NCBI GenBank assembly: GCA_964551305.1
Contig: CAZKBT010000054.1
Coordinates: 1 to 21,088 of the forward strand
Length of the DNA stretch: 21,088 nt
Direction: 5' to 3'
Origin: JBAZDC01 sp041654595
GTDB lineage: Bacteria; Pseudomonadota; Gammaproteobacteria; Burkholderiales; Burkholderiaceae_B
In this document: positions 8,858 through 15,790 of the stretch, piece by piece
Numbering within the stretch: position 1 is the first letter of the stretch
Layout of the letters: the number at the start of each line of letters is the position of its first letter
Program-made: the position numbers and the translations under genes
Notes under the pieces: generated by a model
What the model was told of the DNA's origin: nothing
The model's input: the letters and a program-made list of their open reading frames with translations, nothing else
The model's database searches: none

Positions 8858-8868
8858 GACGTTACGTC
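8858..8868. promoter_or_regulatory. Inverted repeat GACGT-T-ACGTC
   Basis: Perfect 5-bp arms around a single T in the divergent intergenic region, 186 bases upstream of the ABC start. It is short, so chance occurrence is possible. It is a candidate operator only because of its position. Confidence 0.25.
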
Positions 8869-8901
8869 CGCGCGCCGAATTGATCACCATTCGTTTTTTT
8901 T

Positions 8902-8916
8902 GATTGCAGCGCAATC
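8902..8916. promoter_or_regulatory. Inverted repeat GATTGC-AGC-GCAATC
   Basis: Perfect 6-bp arms with a three-base centre, directly after a run of eight Ts. On neither strand does a T-tract follow the hairpin, so it is not a terminator. It is a candidate operator for the lipoprotein or the divergent ABC gene. Confidence 0.28.
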
Positions 8917-9054
8917 TCACCTCAGGATGACTATCGAGCGGCCTGCCATGAGATGAATTTCAATTGGACACGGGCTCTTACAGGCGCTCCGAAATGGCGA
9001 TGGTATAAAAATTTCAGGAGCAGGCGTAAGGCCTGGAACTTTAAAGGATCACCC

Positions 9055-9483
9055 ATGAACCGTACTTCCACAGCACTAGTCGGCTTGTTTTTATGCGCGG
9101 GGCTGGCGGCATGTTCAACGCCGCAGAAACGCGACCAGGAGCTGTCGCAACAAACGGTCGAATACAACTGCGGCCAAGGAAGCACTCAACCGCTAAGCGT
9201 CCAGTACACGTTCCAGGGCGATGAGGCGTTGGCCGCCAAGGTCGTCTACAACAGCCAGGCCATGGACCTGACTCGCGCCACCAGCAGCAACACCGATATG
9301 GTGGGTAATACATTCCGCGGAAACGGGTATACATGGACCACCGAAAAATTCACGCGCGCTGACGCGGGCATGGTCAACGGCAAAATGCTGACGCAGGACG
9401 TGCAGCCTGCCGCGGAAAATGGGCAGGCTTCCACAGTGGGGAATGTGCTTGTCCAGGATTGCAGGGTTGTCGGGGCGTCGTAA
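9055..9483 (+). CDS. Small outer-membrane lipoprotein with MliC-like domain
   Basis: 142 residues from the ATG at 9055, preceded by AAAGGA six bases upstream; an open frame back to 8953 has no such support. The N-terminus is a type II signal: MNRTS, a hydrophobic stretch and lipobox LAAC with Cys20. Serine at +2 suggests the outer membrane. The mature part carries the pattern EYNCGQG, LSVQYTFQGDEALAAKVVYN, MDLTRATSSN and GYTWTTEKF. This resembles the C-type lysozyme inhibitor MliC/PliC family (Tyr-x-Cys start, tryptophan near the middle, late Cys in VQDCRVV that could form the disulfide). The MliC assignment is by pattern and moderate; it could be a generic lipoprotein. A strong terminator follows 25 bases after the stop. 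Confidence 0.82.
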   Translation: MNRTSTALVGLFLCAGLAACSTPQKRDQELSQQTVEYNCGQGSTQPLSVQYTFQGDEALAAKVVYNSQAMDLTRATSSNTDMVGNTFRGNGYTWTTEKFTRADAGMVNGKMLTQDVQPAAENGQASTVGNVLVQDCRVVGAS

Positions 9484-9507
9484 AAGCCACCCTCATGCAT
9501 CCTTTCC

Positions 9508-9532
9508 GCCCGCCGCCAGGCGGGCTTTTTTT
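9508..9532 (+). terminator. Rho-independent terminator of the lipoprotein gene
   Basis: A perfect 7-bp GC stem GCCCGCC / GGCGGGC with a four-base loop is followed directly by seven Ts at 9526-9532. It starts 25 bases after the lipoprotein stop and isolates it from the barrel remnant downstream. Confidence 0.92.
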
Positions 9533-10000
9533 GCGGAAAAGTTTCTTGCGGAAACGCCCGCGCTCGCTTCCAGGCGGCTCATGGGATATGGGACGACGCT
9601 GACCCCGGGCCGCGCCTTCGGCCTGGCGCACGGGCCGTTGAACCTGATCGGCGGAGCCTCGTATGCCTGGAACGACCTGAACACGCGCTGCGACATCTCG
9701 TCCATCGGCCTGAACCAGCTGCTCAAGGGCTCGTACAAGGGGCGCGCGACGCAGGTGTTCGGCGAGCTGGGCTGGCGCCATACGTTCGGGGATACGCAGA
9801 CGGTCTCGCGCATGGCCTTCGAGGGCGGCCGGGAGTTTTCGGTGCAGGGCACGCCGATCGCGCGCGATGCGGCCCTGGTGGAGCTGGGCGGGGCGCTCAG
9901 CCTTGGCAAGCGCAGCACCCTGAGCGTGGCCTACAACGGGCAGTTGTCCAAGCATGCCAAGGAGCATACCGGGCGGGTCAACCTGCAAATGAGGTTCTAG
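9533..10000 (+). pseudogene. Autotransporter beta-barrel C-terminal fragment (headless remnant)
   Basis: The frame ending at TAG 9998-10000 encodes the last ~150 residues of a type Va autotransporter translocator: LMGYGTTLTPGRAFGLAHG, GASYAWNDLNT, then GELGWRHTFGDTQT, FEGGREFSVQGTPIARDA and the closing strand ending NLQMRF, with the terminal Phe that the BAM complex recognises. A functional translocator needs about 260-300 residues and a passenger with a signal peptide. Here homology begins just after the lipoprotein terminator. The open frame further upstream (to 9419) only overlaps the lipoprotein gene and has no autotransporter character or signal peptide. No ribosome site or promoter is evident. 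I call it a decayed gene whose 5' part was deleted, with its left edge placed approximately. Confidence 0.75.
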
Positions 10001-10075
10001 ACTGGGCGGCTTGATGATGAATATCGGTATCGGGTTGCGGGCGATCGTCTTGTCGATGCTCCACCGAGTGTTTTT

Positions 10076-11284
10076 TTAAGCTCGGTCCTCGACGAGGCGT
10101 TTCAAGTCCAGTTGGGGAGCAAACACGTACGCGTTCAGCGCCAGACACGCCGCGGCTTGCTCCAGTGACATCACCGATACCGCCAATGAGACGTCAGGCA
10201 GATGGAAGTGCTCCCTGGCTCCTTCCACGTAGTCCGGAATCTGCGCAATCGTTCCTGCCAGAACAATCAGTTCCGGATCGAAAACGGAGGCGAACCGATT
10301 CAGGGCCCGGCCTAGGCTCTCGCCCGCGGAGCGAAAGATGGCGTTAGCGGCGGTGTCGTTGGCATGAGCCATTTCCACCGCATGCTTGAGCAACCAGGTA
10401 TTACCTACCCTGGCTGTTCTGGACTGGGCGGGCGTCATGGCCATGCCCAGTTGGGCGAGGACGGCATAGCCGGATGCGACTGTGTCCAGGCAGCCATACT
10501 CGCCGCAGACACATTGGATGCCGGCGGATTCCACTTTCAAGTGCGCGATCTGGCCGGCGGCATTTTTCGCGCCGCGTAATAGATGCCGGTCAATCATCAA
10601 TGCGATGCCGATTCCCAAGCCTAGATGCACCAGCAGGACATTATTCTTTTGTCGAGCTATTCCCGTGGTTTGCTCAGCTTGAAGGATAGCCCTTGGTCGC
10701 CCTTCCACCCAGGTCGGAATCGACAAGGCGGTTTCGACAATGTCGGCAACCGGCAGGTTGTCCCAGCCTAGCGTGGGCGCTTTTAGAAGCACGCGGTTGG
10801 AAGAATCCACCGCCCCGGCTATGCCGACGCCGATACCTGCTAGACGCCGACGCTCGATACCGGATGCCTCTACCATGTGCCGGGCTTTTTCGGCGCCATA
10901 GCTCAAGGCAGTCTCGGTGCTGTCGAAGGACAGCAAGTTAAGGTCTTCGCGGGCGATGATGTTGCCGGACAGATCCGCCAGGCACAGGGATTGGGAATTG
11001 GCGCCGATGTCCATGCCGAGCACGTATAAGCCGTCGCCTTTTAAGCTAAGGCTCATGGTCGGCCGGCCTGGTCGTCCGTCTGTGGATTCTTCCTTTTCTT
11101 CAATCAGTCCAGCGTCGACGAGCTCGCGCGTGATGCGGGAGATGGCGGGTTCGGTAAGACGGGCTTTTCGCGCCAATTCCATCCTGGACATCTGCGTATG
11201 CCAGCGGAGAAGGTTGAGCACAAGGCTGCGGTTGTCCCTACGGATATCGTGCGTCGAGGCAAAGCGGGATTGGGGAATGTACAT
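10076..11284 (-). CDS. ROK-family transcriptional regulator (NagC/Mlc/XylR type)
   Basis: 402 residues. An N-terminal winged helix-turn-helix at about residues 20-62 (MSRMELARKARLTEPAISR, then ELVDAGLIEE) precedes a ROK domain starting VLGMDIGANSQSLCLADLSG, followed by GIGVGIAGAVDSSN. The ROK zinc signature is retained in CVCGEYGCLD with the preceding His in AHLKV. The kinase/sugar motif normally read as E-x-G-H appears as GQIAH, so the sugar-binding Glu and the Gly are replaced; this protein is probably not a glucokinase-like enzyme and may sense a non-sugar ligand. It is divergent from the Bug-led catabolic cluster starting at 11455, with an AT-rich palindrome between them, and is therefore its likely local regulator. 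The start at 11284 gives a family-like N-terminus, though no strong ribosome site precedes it. Confidence 0.9.
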   Translation of the reverse strand: MYIPQSRFASTHDIRRDNRSLVLNLLRWHTQMSRMELARKARLTEPAISRITRELVDAGLIEEKEESTDGRPGRPTMSLSLKGDGLYVLGMDIGANSQSLCLADLSGNIIAREDLNLLSFDSTETALSYGAEKARHMVEASGIERRRLAGIGVGIAGAVDSSNRVLLKAPTLGWDNLPVADIVETALSIPTWVEGRPRAILQAEQTTGIARQKNNVLLVHLGLGIGIALMIDRHLLRGAKNAAGQIAHLKVESAGIQCVCGEYGCLDTVASGYAVLAQLGMAMTPAQSRTARVGNTWLLKHAVEMAHANDTAANAIFRSAGESLGRALNRFASVFDPELIVLAGTIAQIPDYVEGAREHFHLPDVSLAVSVMSLEQAAACLALNAYVFAPQLDLKRLVEDRA

Positions 11285-11385
11285 GGCGTCAGATCATACA
11301 GGTTTTTAGTTGAAACAAGTCCGCCTTGGAGGGTGGCCGAGGACGTCCGATCGGCTTTCGGCGGGCAATCAGAAAATAGTCCGAT

Positions 11386-11412
11386 TAATTAATTGCCATC
11401 GGTAATTAATTA
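11386..11412. promoter_or_regulatory. AT-rich palindromic operator candidate for the ROK regulator
   Basis: The arms TAATTAATT (11386-11394) and AATTAATTA (11404-11412) are perfect complements separated by the nine-base GC-richer centre GCCATCGGT. ROK repressors such as NagC and Mlc are known to bind palindromes with AT-rich flanks around a GC-containing centre, and this site lies between the ROK gene and the divergent cluster. It overlaps the predicted -35 and spacer of the plus-strand promoter, the geometry expected for repression. Confidence 0.6.
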
Positions 11413-11421
11413 GGATAGACT
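11393..11421 (+). promoter_or_regulatory. Sigma-70-like promoter of the catabolic cluster
   Basis: TTGCCA at 11393-11398 matches five of six -35 positions, and TAGACT at 11416-11421 matches four of six -10 positions, with an optimal 17-base spacer. Transcription would begin about 25 bases before the first Bug ATG, leaving a short leader that contains AGAGGAG. Confidence 0.55.
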
Positions 11422-11454
11422 TTCCCCAACTTGGATTTAAAGAGGAGTCCGAAC

Positions 11455-12423
11455 ATGAAACTGCTTCGAACTTTGATGCCGATCATCGCCATGTTCCTGG
11501 TGGGAACTTCCGTGGGCAAGGACGCCGGCTCCTATCCGACGCGGCCCGTCAGCCTGGTGGTTCCGTTCGCTCCTGGCGGGGGCTCCGATCCGTTGGCCAG
11601 GGGAATCGGCGAACGCCTGGCGCATTTGCTGGGGCAACCCGTGGTGGTCGAGTACAAACCTGGAGCGAATGCCTTGATTGCTGAAAGCTTCACAGCGCGA
11701 GCGGCGCCGGACGGCTACACGATATTGCTGGATACGACCGCCCTGGCCTTGAACAGGGCGAGGAAAGCCGACACCACTTTCGACCTGGCCAAGGATCTCG
11801 TTCCTATCGTTGTGCCCGCATGGGCGCCTCACGTCATTGTCGTTCGCGCGGCATCGCCTTACTCTGACGTGAAAAGCCTGATGCAGGGGATGCGGGAGGA
11901 GCCGGGCAAATTCACATATGGATCCTTTGGCACCGGCAGCACGTCGCATCTAGCGGGGGTATTGATGGATTCGATGGCGGGCACGCAATCGGTTCATGTT
12001 CCCTATCGTGGAGGAGCGCCGGCGATACAGGCTTTGCTAGCGGGCGATATCGATATGGTTTTCGGTACCGTACCTCTCGCCATGCCGTTCATCAAATCCG
12101 GGCAATTGAAAGCCGTGGCGGTTACAAGCGGTGAAAGAGTGCCGGAGCTGCCGGATACGCCTGCGGTGGCGGAAACGCTCGCAGACTATGAGATCAATCT
12201 TTGGTGGGCCCTCTTGGCGCCGGCGGGCACGCCCCGACCCATCATAGAGAGGCTCAATGCGGCGGTCACCCAGGCGGTGCGCTCAAAGGAGCTGAGCCAG
12301 CGGCTGGCGCCTCAGGGCTATAAGTTCACCGATGGTTCGCCCGAGACCGCCGCCGAATTCATCACATCCGAAGAAAAGAAGTGGGGAAAGCTGATTCAGA
12401 GCGCGGGGATCGAGCTTAACTGA
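11455..12423 (+). CDS. Bug/TctC-family periplasmic substrate-binding protein, first of tandem pair
   Basis: 322 residues from the ATG at 11455, which is preceded by AGAGGAG seven bases upstream; a TTG at 11431 is not needed. The N-terminus is a signal peptide (MKLLRTLMPIIAMFLVGTSVG). The mature start SYPTRPVSLVVPFAPGGGSDPLAR is the family hallmark and includes the first carboxylate-binding loop. Further motifs are GQPVVVEYKPGANA, TYGSFGTGSTSHLAGVLM, VHVPYRGGAPAIQALLAGDIDMVF and LPDTPAVAETL. It is an extra-cytoplasmic receptor that would feed a TctAB-type transporter encoded elsewhere. It is the first gene of the ROK-linked cluster and is followed after 53 bases by a second, divergent Bug paralogue. 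The ligand is unknown. Confidence 0.93.
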   Translation: MKLLRTLMPIIAMFLVGTSVGKDAGSYPTRPVSLVVPFAPGGGSDPLARGIGERLAHLLGQPVVVEYKPGANALIAESFTARAAPDGYTILLDTTALALNRARKADTTFDLAKDLVPIVVPAWAPHVIVVRAASPYSDVKSLMQGMREEPGKFTYGSFGTGSTSHLAGVLMDSMAGTQSVHVPYRGGAPAIQALLAGDIDMVFGTVPLAMPFIKSGQLKAVAVTSGERVPELPDTPAVAETLADYEINLWWALLAPAGTPRPIIERLNAAVTQAVRSKELSQRLAPQGYKFTDGSPETAAEFITSEEKKWGKLIQSAGIELN

Positions 12424-12476
12424 AGCGCCCGCGGTCCCGACCAACGCAACAGTCTTGCAAGAGGGGAAGAGAAATC

Positions 12477-13442
12477 ATGGCTTTTTTCAGAAAGATTCTA
12501 TGGTTGCTCCTGATGGCGATGGCCGCGGGAACCGCCCATGCCGCATATCCCGACAAGCCCATACGTCTCATCGTCACTTTGGCGCCGGGCGGCACCGCCG
12601 ACATACTGGCCAGGATGGTGTCCGAAAAGCTTTCCCATGCTCTGGGACAGCCCGTAATCGTGGAAAATCGGCCCGGCGCCAGCGGCATGATAGGCGCAGA
12701 AAGCGTAGCCAAGGCCGCGCCCGACGGCTATACCCTTTTGATGGGATACAACGCCGAAATCGCCATCAATCAGAGTCTATTCGAGCATATGCGCTATGAC
12801 CCGATCCGGGATCTGGAGCCCATCACCATCGTCGGCTTGACACCCATGCTCTTGGTTGTTAATCCGGATCTAGGGGTGGCGACCATGGAGGAACTGATAA
12901 CGTTAGCCAAGAAAGACCCGCGGGCTCTTTCCTACGGATCGGCCGGAGTGGGCAGCACGCCGCACCTTGGCTCCGAATTGCTGAACCGCATGGCCGGAAT
13001 CAGCGTGTTGCACGTCCCTTTCAAAAGCGCGTCGCAGGCGCTTCCGGAGGTTATCGGAAATCGCGTTTCCATGCTTTTTTCAGGCATGCCGCTCGCCATG
13101 CCTCATGTCAGGGAGGGGCGTCTTCGCGCAATCGCGGTATCGACCGCTCAGCGCTCCCCGGCGATGCCGGATACGCCGACCGTCGCCGAAAGCGGGTATG
13201 AAAACTTCGACATCACCAACTGGTTCGGAATATTCGCTCCCGCAGGCACTCCGCAGGCCATTGTCGAAAAGCTTTACGCCGAGATAAAGCTCGCGGTGTC
13301 CACCGACCAGGTCAAAGAACGTATTGGCCGAGAGGGCGGGATGATTGATCCCATGCCCCCGGCGGAATTCAAAAGGTTCATTCATGCCGAAGTGGCCAAG
13401 TATAGATCCATTGTCACCGATCTCGGCCTTCCGAAGAACTGA
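12477..13442 (+). CDS. Bug/TctC-family periplasmic substrate-binding protein, second of tandem pair
   Basis: 321 residues with a clear signal peptide (MAFFRKILWLLLMAMAAGTAHA, cleavage probably after AHA). The mature start is AYPDKPIRLIVTLAPGGTADILARM; the usual PFAPGG loop reads TLAPGG. Other family motifs are GQPVIVENRPGASGMIGAE, SYGSAGVGSTPHLGSELL, LHVPFKSASQALPEV (in place of PYKGG) and MPDTPTVAESGYENFD. It is clearly a paralogue but not a recent copy of the preceding Bug gene, so the pair probably recognise related but different ligands or supply partly redundant capture. A purine-rich GAGGGGAAGAGA lies just before the start. It belongs to the same plus-strand operon. Confidence 0.93.
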   Translation: MAFFRKILWLLLMAMAAGTAHAAYPDKPIRLIVTLAPGGTADILARMVSEKLSHALGQPVIVENRPGASGMIGAESVAKAAPDGYTLLMGYNAEIAINQSLFEHMRYDPIRDLEPITIVGLTPMLLVVNPDLGVATMEELITLAKKDPRALSYGSAGVGSTPHLGSELLNRMAGISVLHVPFKSASQALPEVIGNRVSMLFSGMPLAMPHVREGRLRAIAVSTAQRSPAMPDTPTVAESGYENFDITNWFGIFAPAGTPQAIVEKLYAEIKLAVSTDQVKERIGREGGMIDPMPPAEFKRFIHAEVAKYRSIVTDLGLPKN

Positions 13443-13463
13443 TTTCACACCAAGGAGAATGCT

Positions 13464-13652
13464 ATGCCGCTTGCTCAGTTGTATGTTGGAAAGGGACGCA
13501 CGTACGAAGAAAAAGAGCGTTTGATCCAGGCCGTTACACAGGCCATCGTCGAGACGTTGGGCTCAAACCCGGAGTCCACTTGGGTGGTCATCAACGAAGT
13601 TCCCCGCAGTGAGTGGGGGGTGGGAGGCAAGCCATTGGCGAAGCCCGCCTAG
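13464..13652 (+). CDS. 4-oxalocrotonate tautomerase-family small enzyme
   Basis: 62 residues including the initiator Met, the classic 4-OT size, with AAGGAG in the 21-base gap after the Bug gene. After Met removal the catalytic base would be Pro1 (PLAQLYVGKGRTYEEKERL). Numbered that way, Arg11 is kept (KGRTYEE), but the position of 4-OT's Arg39 is Trp (ESTWVVINEV), and the Phe50 position is also Trp (RSEWGVGG). The late VPRSEWGVGG motif is typical of a large 4-OT-like subgroup. It would interconvert keto and enol forms of a 2-oxo acid, or perform a related proton transfer or hydration. Its place between Bug receptors and an MmgE/PrpD gene suggests a step in the same pathway. The substrate is unknown. 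Confidence 0.92.
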   Translation: MPLAQLYVGKGRTYEEKERLIQAVTQAIVETLGSNPESTWVVINEVPRSEWGVGGKPLAKPA

Positions 13653-13799
13653 CAGGGGCTGGAGTGCGAAAAGGCGTGCGACGCCGTTCGCGCTCGATAT
13701 GCGAGAAACGTGGCAATCGAGCGGCTATCGATTTACCGCAGGCGCTCGGCGCGAGGCAAGGGATAAACGATCAATGAAAGTAAGCAAGGAGAGTATGCC

Positions 13800-15197
13800 A
13801 TGAGCATGACGATGGCAGAGCAGTTGGCAAAGTACGTTGTGGAACATCCCGACGCCGCTTTCCCCGAGGAGACAATCGCGCAGGCCAGGCGTTGTCTGTT
13901 GGACTCCATCGGCGTGGCGATCGCGGGAAGCGCGAAGGTGTGGGCGCAGGCGGTGTTGAGGGAGGCGTTGCGCCAAGGCGGCCACGGGCAAGCTACCTTA
14001 TGGTTGTATGGGGACAAGGTTCCGGATACCACGGCGGCGCTTGTGAATGGAATGTTTGCGCATAGTATGGATTTCAACGACGACCATGCCGGCATTCAGG
14101 TGGGAAGTTTAATTCCGCCTACGGCATTGGCAGTGGGGCAGGCCGTGGGAGCTTCGGGCCGGGAAGTGCTGTCGGCGATCGTTCTGGGCTATGACGTGGC
14201 GATCAGGGTGGCGGATGCCGTCAATTCTCAGCAGCTATACATGAAGGGCTTTCAGCCCACGGCGGTTTGCGGGGTGTTTGCCGCGACCGCGGTTGCCGGC
14301 AGGTTGTTGAAGCTATCGGTGTCGCAGCTGGCCGATGCGTTCGGCATTGCCGCCAGCTACGCTGGCGGCACCATCGAGTTCCTGAGGGAAGGCACGGATA
14401 CCAAGCGCTATCACGTCGCGAAGGCGGCCCACGGCGGCGTGCTCAGTGCGCGGCTCGCGCTGAGCGGCATGAACGGTCCCCGGACTGTGTTCGAAGGCGC
14501 TTTCGGGCTGTTCAACGTGTACTCTGAACAGTCTCGGCCGGAGCGGCTCGTGGCCGACTTGGGCGAGCGTTATGACATTCTGGATACCTCGTTCAAGAAA
14601 TATCCTTTCTGCGATGGCAACGCGGCGCCGCTTGAAGCGACGCTGGAGCTGTTGCAGGAGCAGGGCGTGGGTATCGACGATGTTGCATCGTTGCATTACC
14701 GGATCAAATCTTTTCTCATTCCATACTGCATTGACTACCATGGCGATCGCACACGGAAGTTCAGGCCTTTGAATGAATTGGATGCGCAGATGAGCCTGCC
14801 GTTCTGCATTGCCATGGGTATATTGCAAAACGGCCGTCTCAAGGTAAAGCACTTCGACCCCAGCGGTTACAACGATCCTGCGATTCATGCAATCGCCGAC
14901 AAGGTGGACGCGAGCGCGGATACCGAGCTCGACAAAGTGCCTCTGCGTCCAATGTCGATGCCGACGATTCTGTCCATGAAATTGAAGGATGGCCGCCTCT
15001 TCGAGAGGCGGGTGGATTATCAGAAGGGGGATCCGCGCAATCCCTTCACGGATGCGGAGCTGGAAGAGAAATTTCACTTTTGCGTGGAAGATTTCATGGC
15101 GGCTGCAAAGAGCCGGCAGCTGATCGATGCGGTTGCGTCGCTGGAGATGGCGGAGGATCTGCAAGCGCTGTCGGCCGCGCTGCGAGCAGATCCATGA
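13800..15197 (+). CDS. MmgE/PrpD-family protein (2-methylcitrate dehydratase/iminodisuccinate epimerase superfamily)
   Basis: 465 residues, full family length, with AAGGAG ahead of the ATG at 13800. Family landmarks: LDSIGVAIAGS near the N-terminus, the HSMDFNDDHAG motif that lines the active site, VLGYDVAIRVADAV, the HVAKAAHGGVLSARLAL segment, FEGAFGLFNVYS, and SFKKYPFCDGNAAPLEATLE with the conserved Lys-Tyr-Pro-x-Cys. The family includes 2-methylcitrate dehydratase PrpD, cis-aconitate decarboxylase and iminodisuccinate epimerase. None of the genes that accompany PrpD in propionate catabolism (prpB, prpC, acnD) is here, so classical methylcitrate function is unlikely. Its TGA overlaps the ATG of the following Ldh-family gene (ATGA), which implies translational coupling and a joint pathway. 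Confidence 0.92.
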   Translation: MSMTMAEQLAKYVVEHPDAAFPEETIAQARRCLLDSIGVAIAGSAKVWAQAVLREALRQGGHGQATLWLYGDKVPDTTAALVNGMFAHSMDFNDDHAGIQVGSLIPPTALAVGQAVGASGREVLSAIVLGYDVAIRVADAVNSQQLYMKGFQPTAVCGVFAATAVAGRLLKLSVSQLADAFGIAASYAGGTIEFLREGTDTKRYHVAKAAHGGVLSARLALSGMNGPRTVFEGAFGLFNVYSEQSRPERLVADLGERYDILDTSFKKYPFCDGNAAPLEATLELLQEQGVGIDDVASLHYRIKSFLIPYCIDYHGDRTRKFRPLNELDAQMSLPFCIAMGILQNGRLKVKHFDPSGYNDPAIHAIADKVDASADTELDKVPLRPMSMPTILSMKLKDGRLFERRVDYQKGDPRNPFTDAELEEKFHFCVEDFMAAAKSRQLIDAVASLEMAEDLQALSAALRADP

Positions 15198-15648
15198 CTC
15201 AGTCAGCATCGACAGTTGTTCAGCTGTCGCTCGAAGAGGTGTATCGGTTGGCATGGCGCGCGCTACGCGCCAGCGGGACGGCCTTGCCCAACGCGGAATC
15301 CGTGGCGCATTCTCTTTGCGCCGCCGAGGCGGATGGCATGCACAGCCATGGGCTTATGCGCTTGCCGGCCTACTGCCGCCATGTGCGGGACGGCAAAGTG
15401 CGGGGCGATGCCGAGCCTATATTGCGTCAACCGGCGAGCACCGTCTTCATGGTGGACGCGGCACAAGGTTTCGCGCACCCTGCCATCGATCTAGGACTAC
15501 CCGCGCTGGTAAAGGCGGCCCGGGAATTCGGGATAGCGATGCTTGGCGTCAATCGTGCCTATCATGCCGGCGCCATGGGTCTTCACGTAGAGCGTCTGGC
15601 GCAGGGCGGCGTAGCGGTAGGCTGGATTTTTGAACACCCTGTCTTCGT
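15194..15648 (+). CDS. Ldh-family (malate/L-lactate/ureidoglycolate) dehydrogenase, N-terminal half, interrupted at assembly gap
   Basis: The ATG at 15194 overlaps the previous stop by four bases. The first 143 residues (to Gly at 15620-15622) match the type II malate/L-lactate dehydrogenase family, which includes ureidoglycolate dehydrogenase and imine reductases such as DpkA: ADGMHSHGLMRLPAYC carries the conserved Ser-His-Gly, then FMVDAAQGFAHPAI and GIAMLGVNRAYHAGAMG, with the His that binds substrate. After Gly143 the frame continues as WIFEHPVF, which does not fit the family, and then runs into the Ns. The expected continuation LAFANAPASIAPWGG is found at 15774 in another frame. Residues from 15623 onward are therefore foreign or chimeric. 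The enzyme would be a cytoplasmic NAD(P)H-dependent oxidoreductase. Confidence 0.85.
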
Positions 15649-15658
15649 NNNNNNNNNN
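15649..15658. other. Assembly gap (10 Ns)
   Basis: Ten consecutive Ns inside the Ldh-family gene. A run of exactly ten is a typical nominal scaffold gap, so the true length is unknown. Confidence 0.98.
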
Positions 15659-15790
15659 CACACCTTTATATGGCACATGAAGGAGCTTGATGCCGGCTTT
15701 GTGCTTGAGCATTTCGCCGGCAAAATGAACCAGGCCGCCGGTGCCGCCCGAGGCGTAGGAATACGTGTCCGGATTGGCCTTTGCCAATGC
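15659..15790 (-). pseudogene. Antisense fragment of a Bug/TctC receptor gene inside the Ldh gene
   Basis: Read on the minus strand, this stretch encodes ALAKANPDTYSYASGG, LVHFAGEMLKHKAGIKL and LLHVPYKGV, the unmistakable central segment of a Bug receptor (about 44 residues of ~320). At the left it ends at the Ns. At the right Bug similarity stops at ALAKANP, exactly where the Ldh C-terminal half begins on the other strand. It is not a copy of any of the three other Bug genes in the window, whose corresponding segments differ clearly. It has no start, signal peptide or stop of its own. Either a short insertion/rearrangement or a chimeric contig end would explain it. Confidence 0.75.

Larger units (their letters stand above)
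8673..9054. other. 382-base divergent intergenic region with two small inverted repeats
   Basis: This region separates the ABC gene (minus) from the lipoprotein (plus) and must hold both promoters. Visible elements are GACGT-T-ACGTC at 8858-8868 and GATTGC-AGC-GCAATC at 8902-8916, plus an eight-T run at 8894-8901. A TATAAA at 9004-9009 preceded by TGG could be an extended -10 for the lipoprotein, but no convincing -35 is present. No small gene with a ribosome site was recognised. Confidence 0.4.

Noticed and set aside
10063..10086. ACCGAG / CTCGGT hairpin with a T-run at the 3' ends of the barrel remnant and the ROK gene
   Set aside because: The T-run lies in the loop rather than after the stem, and the stem overlaps the ROK coding end, so it is not a convincing terminator on either strand.
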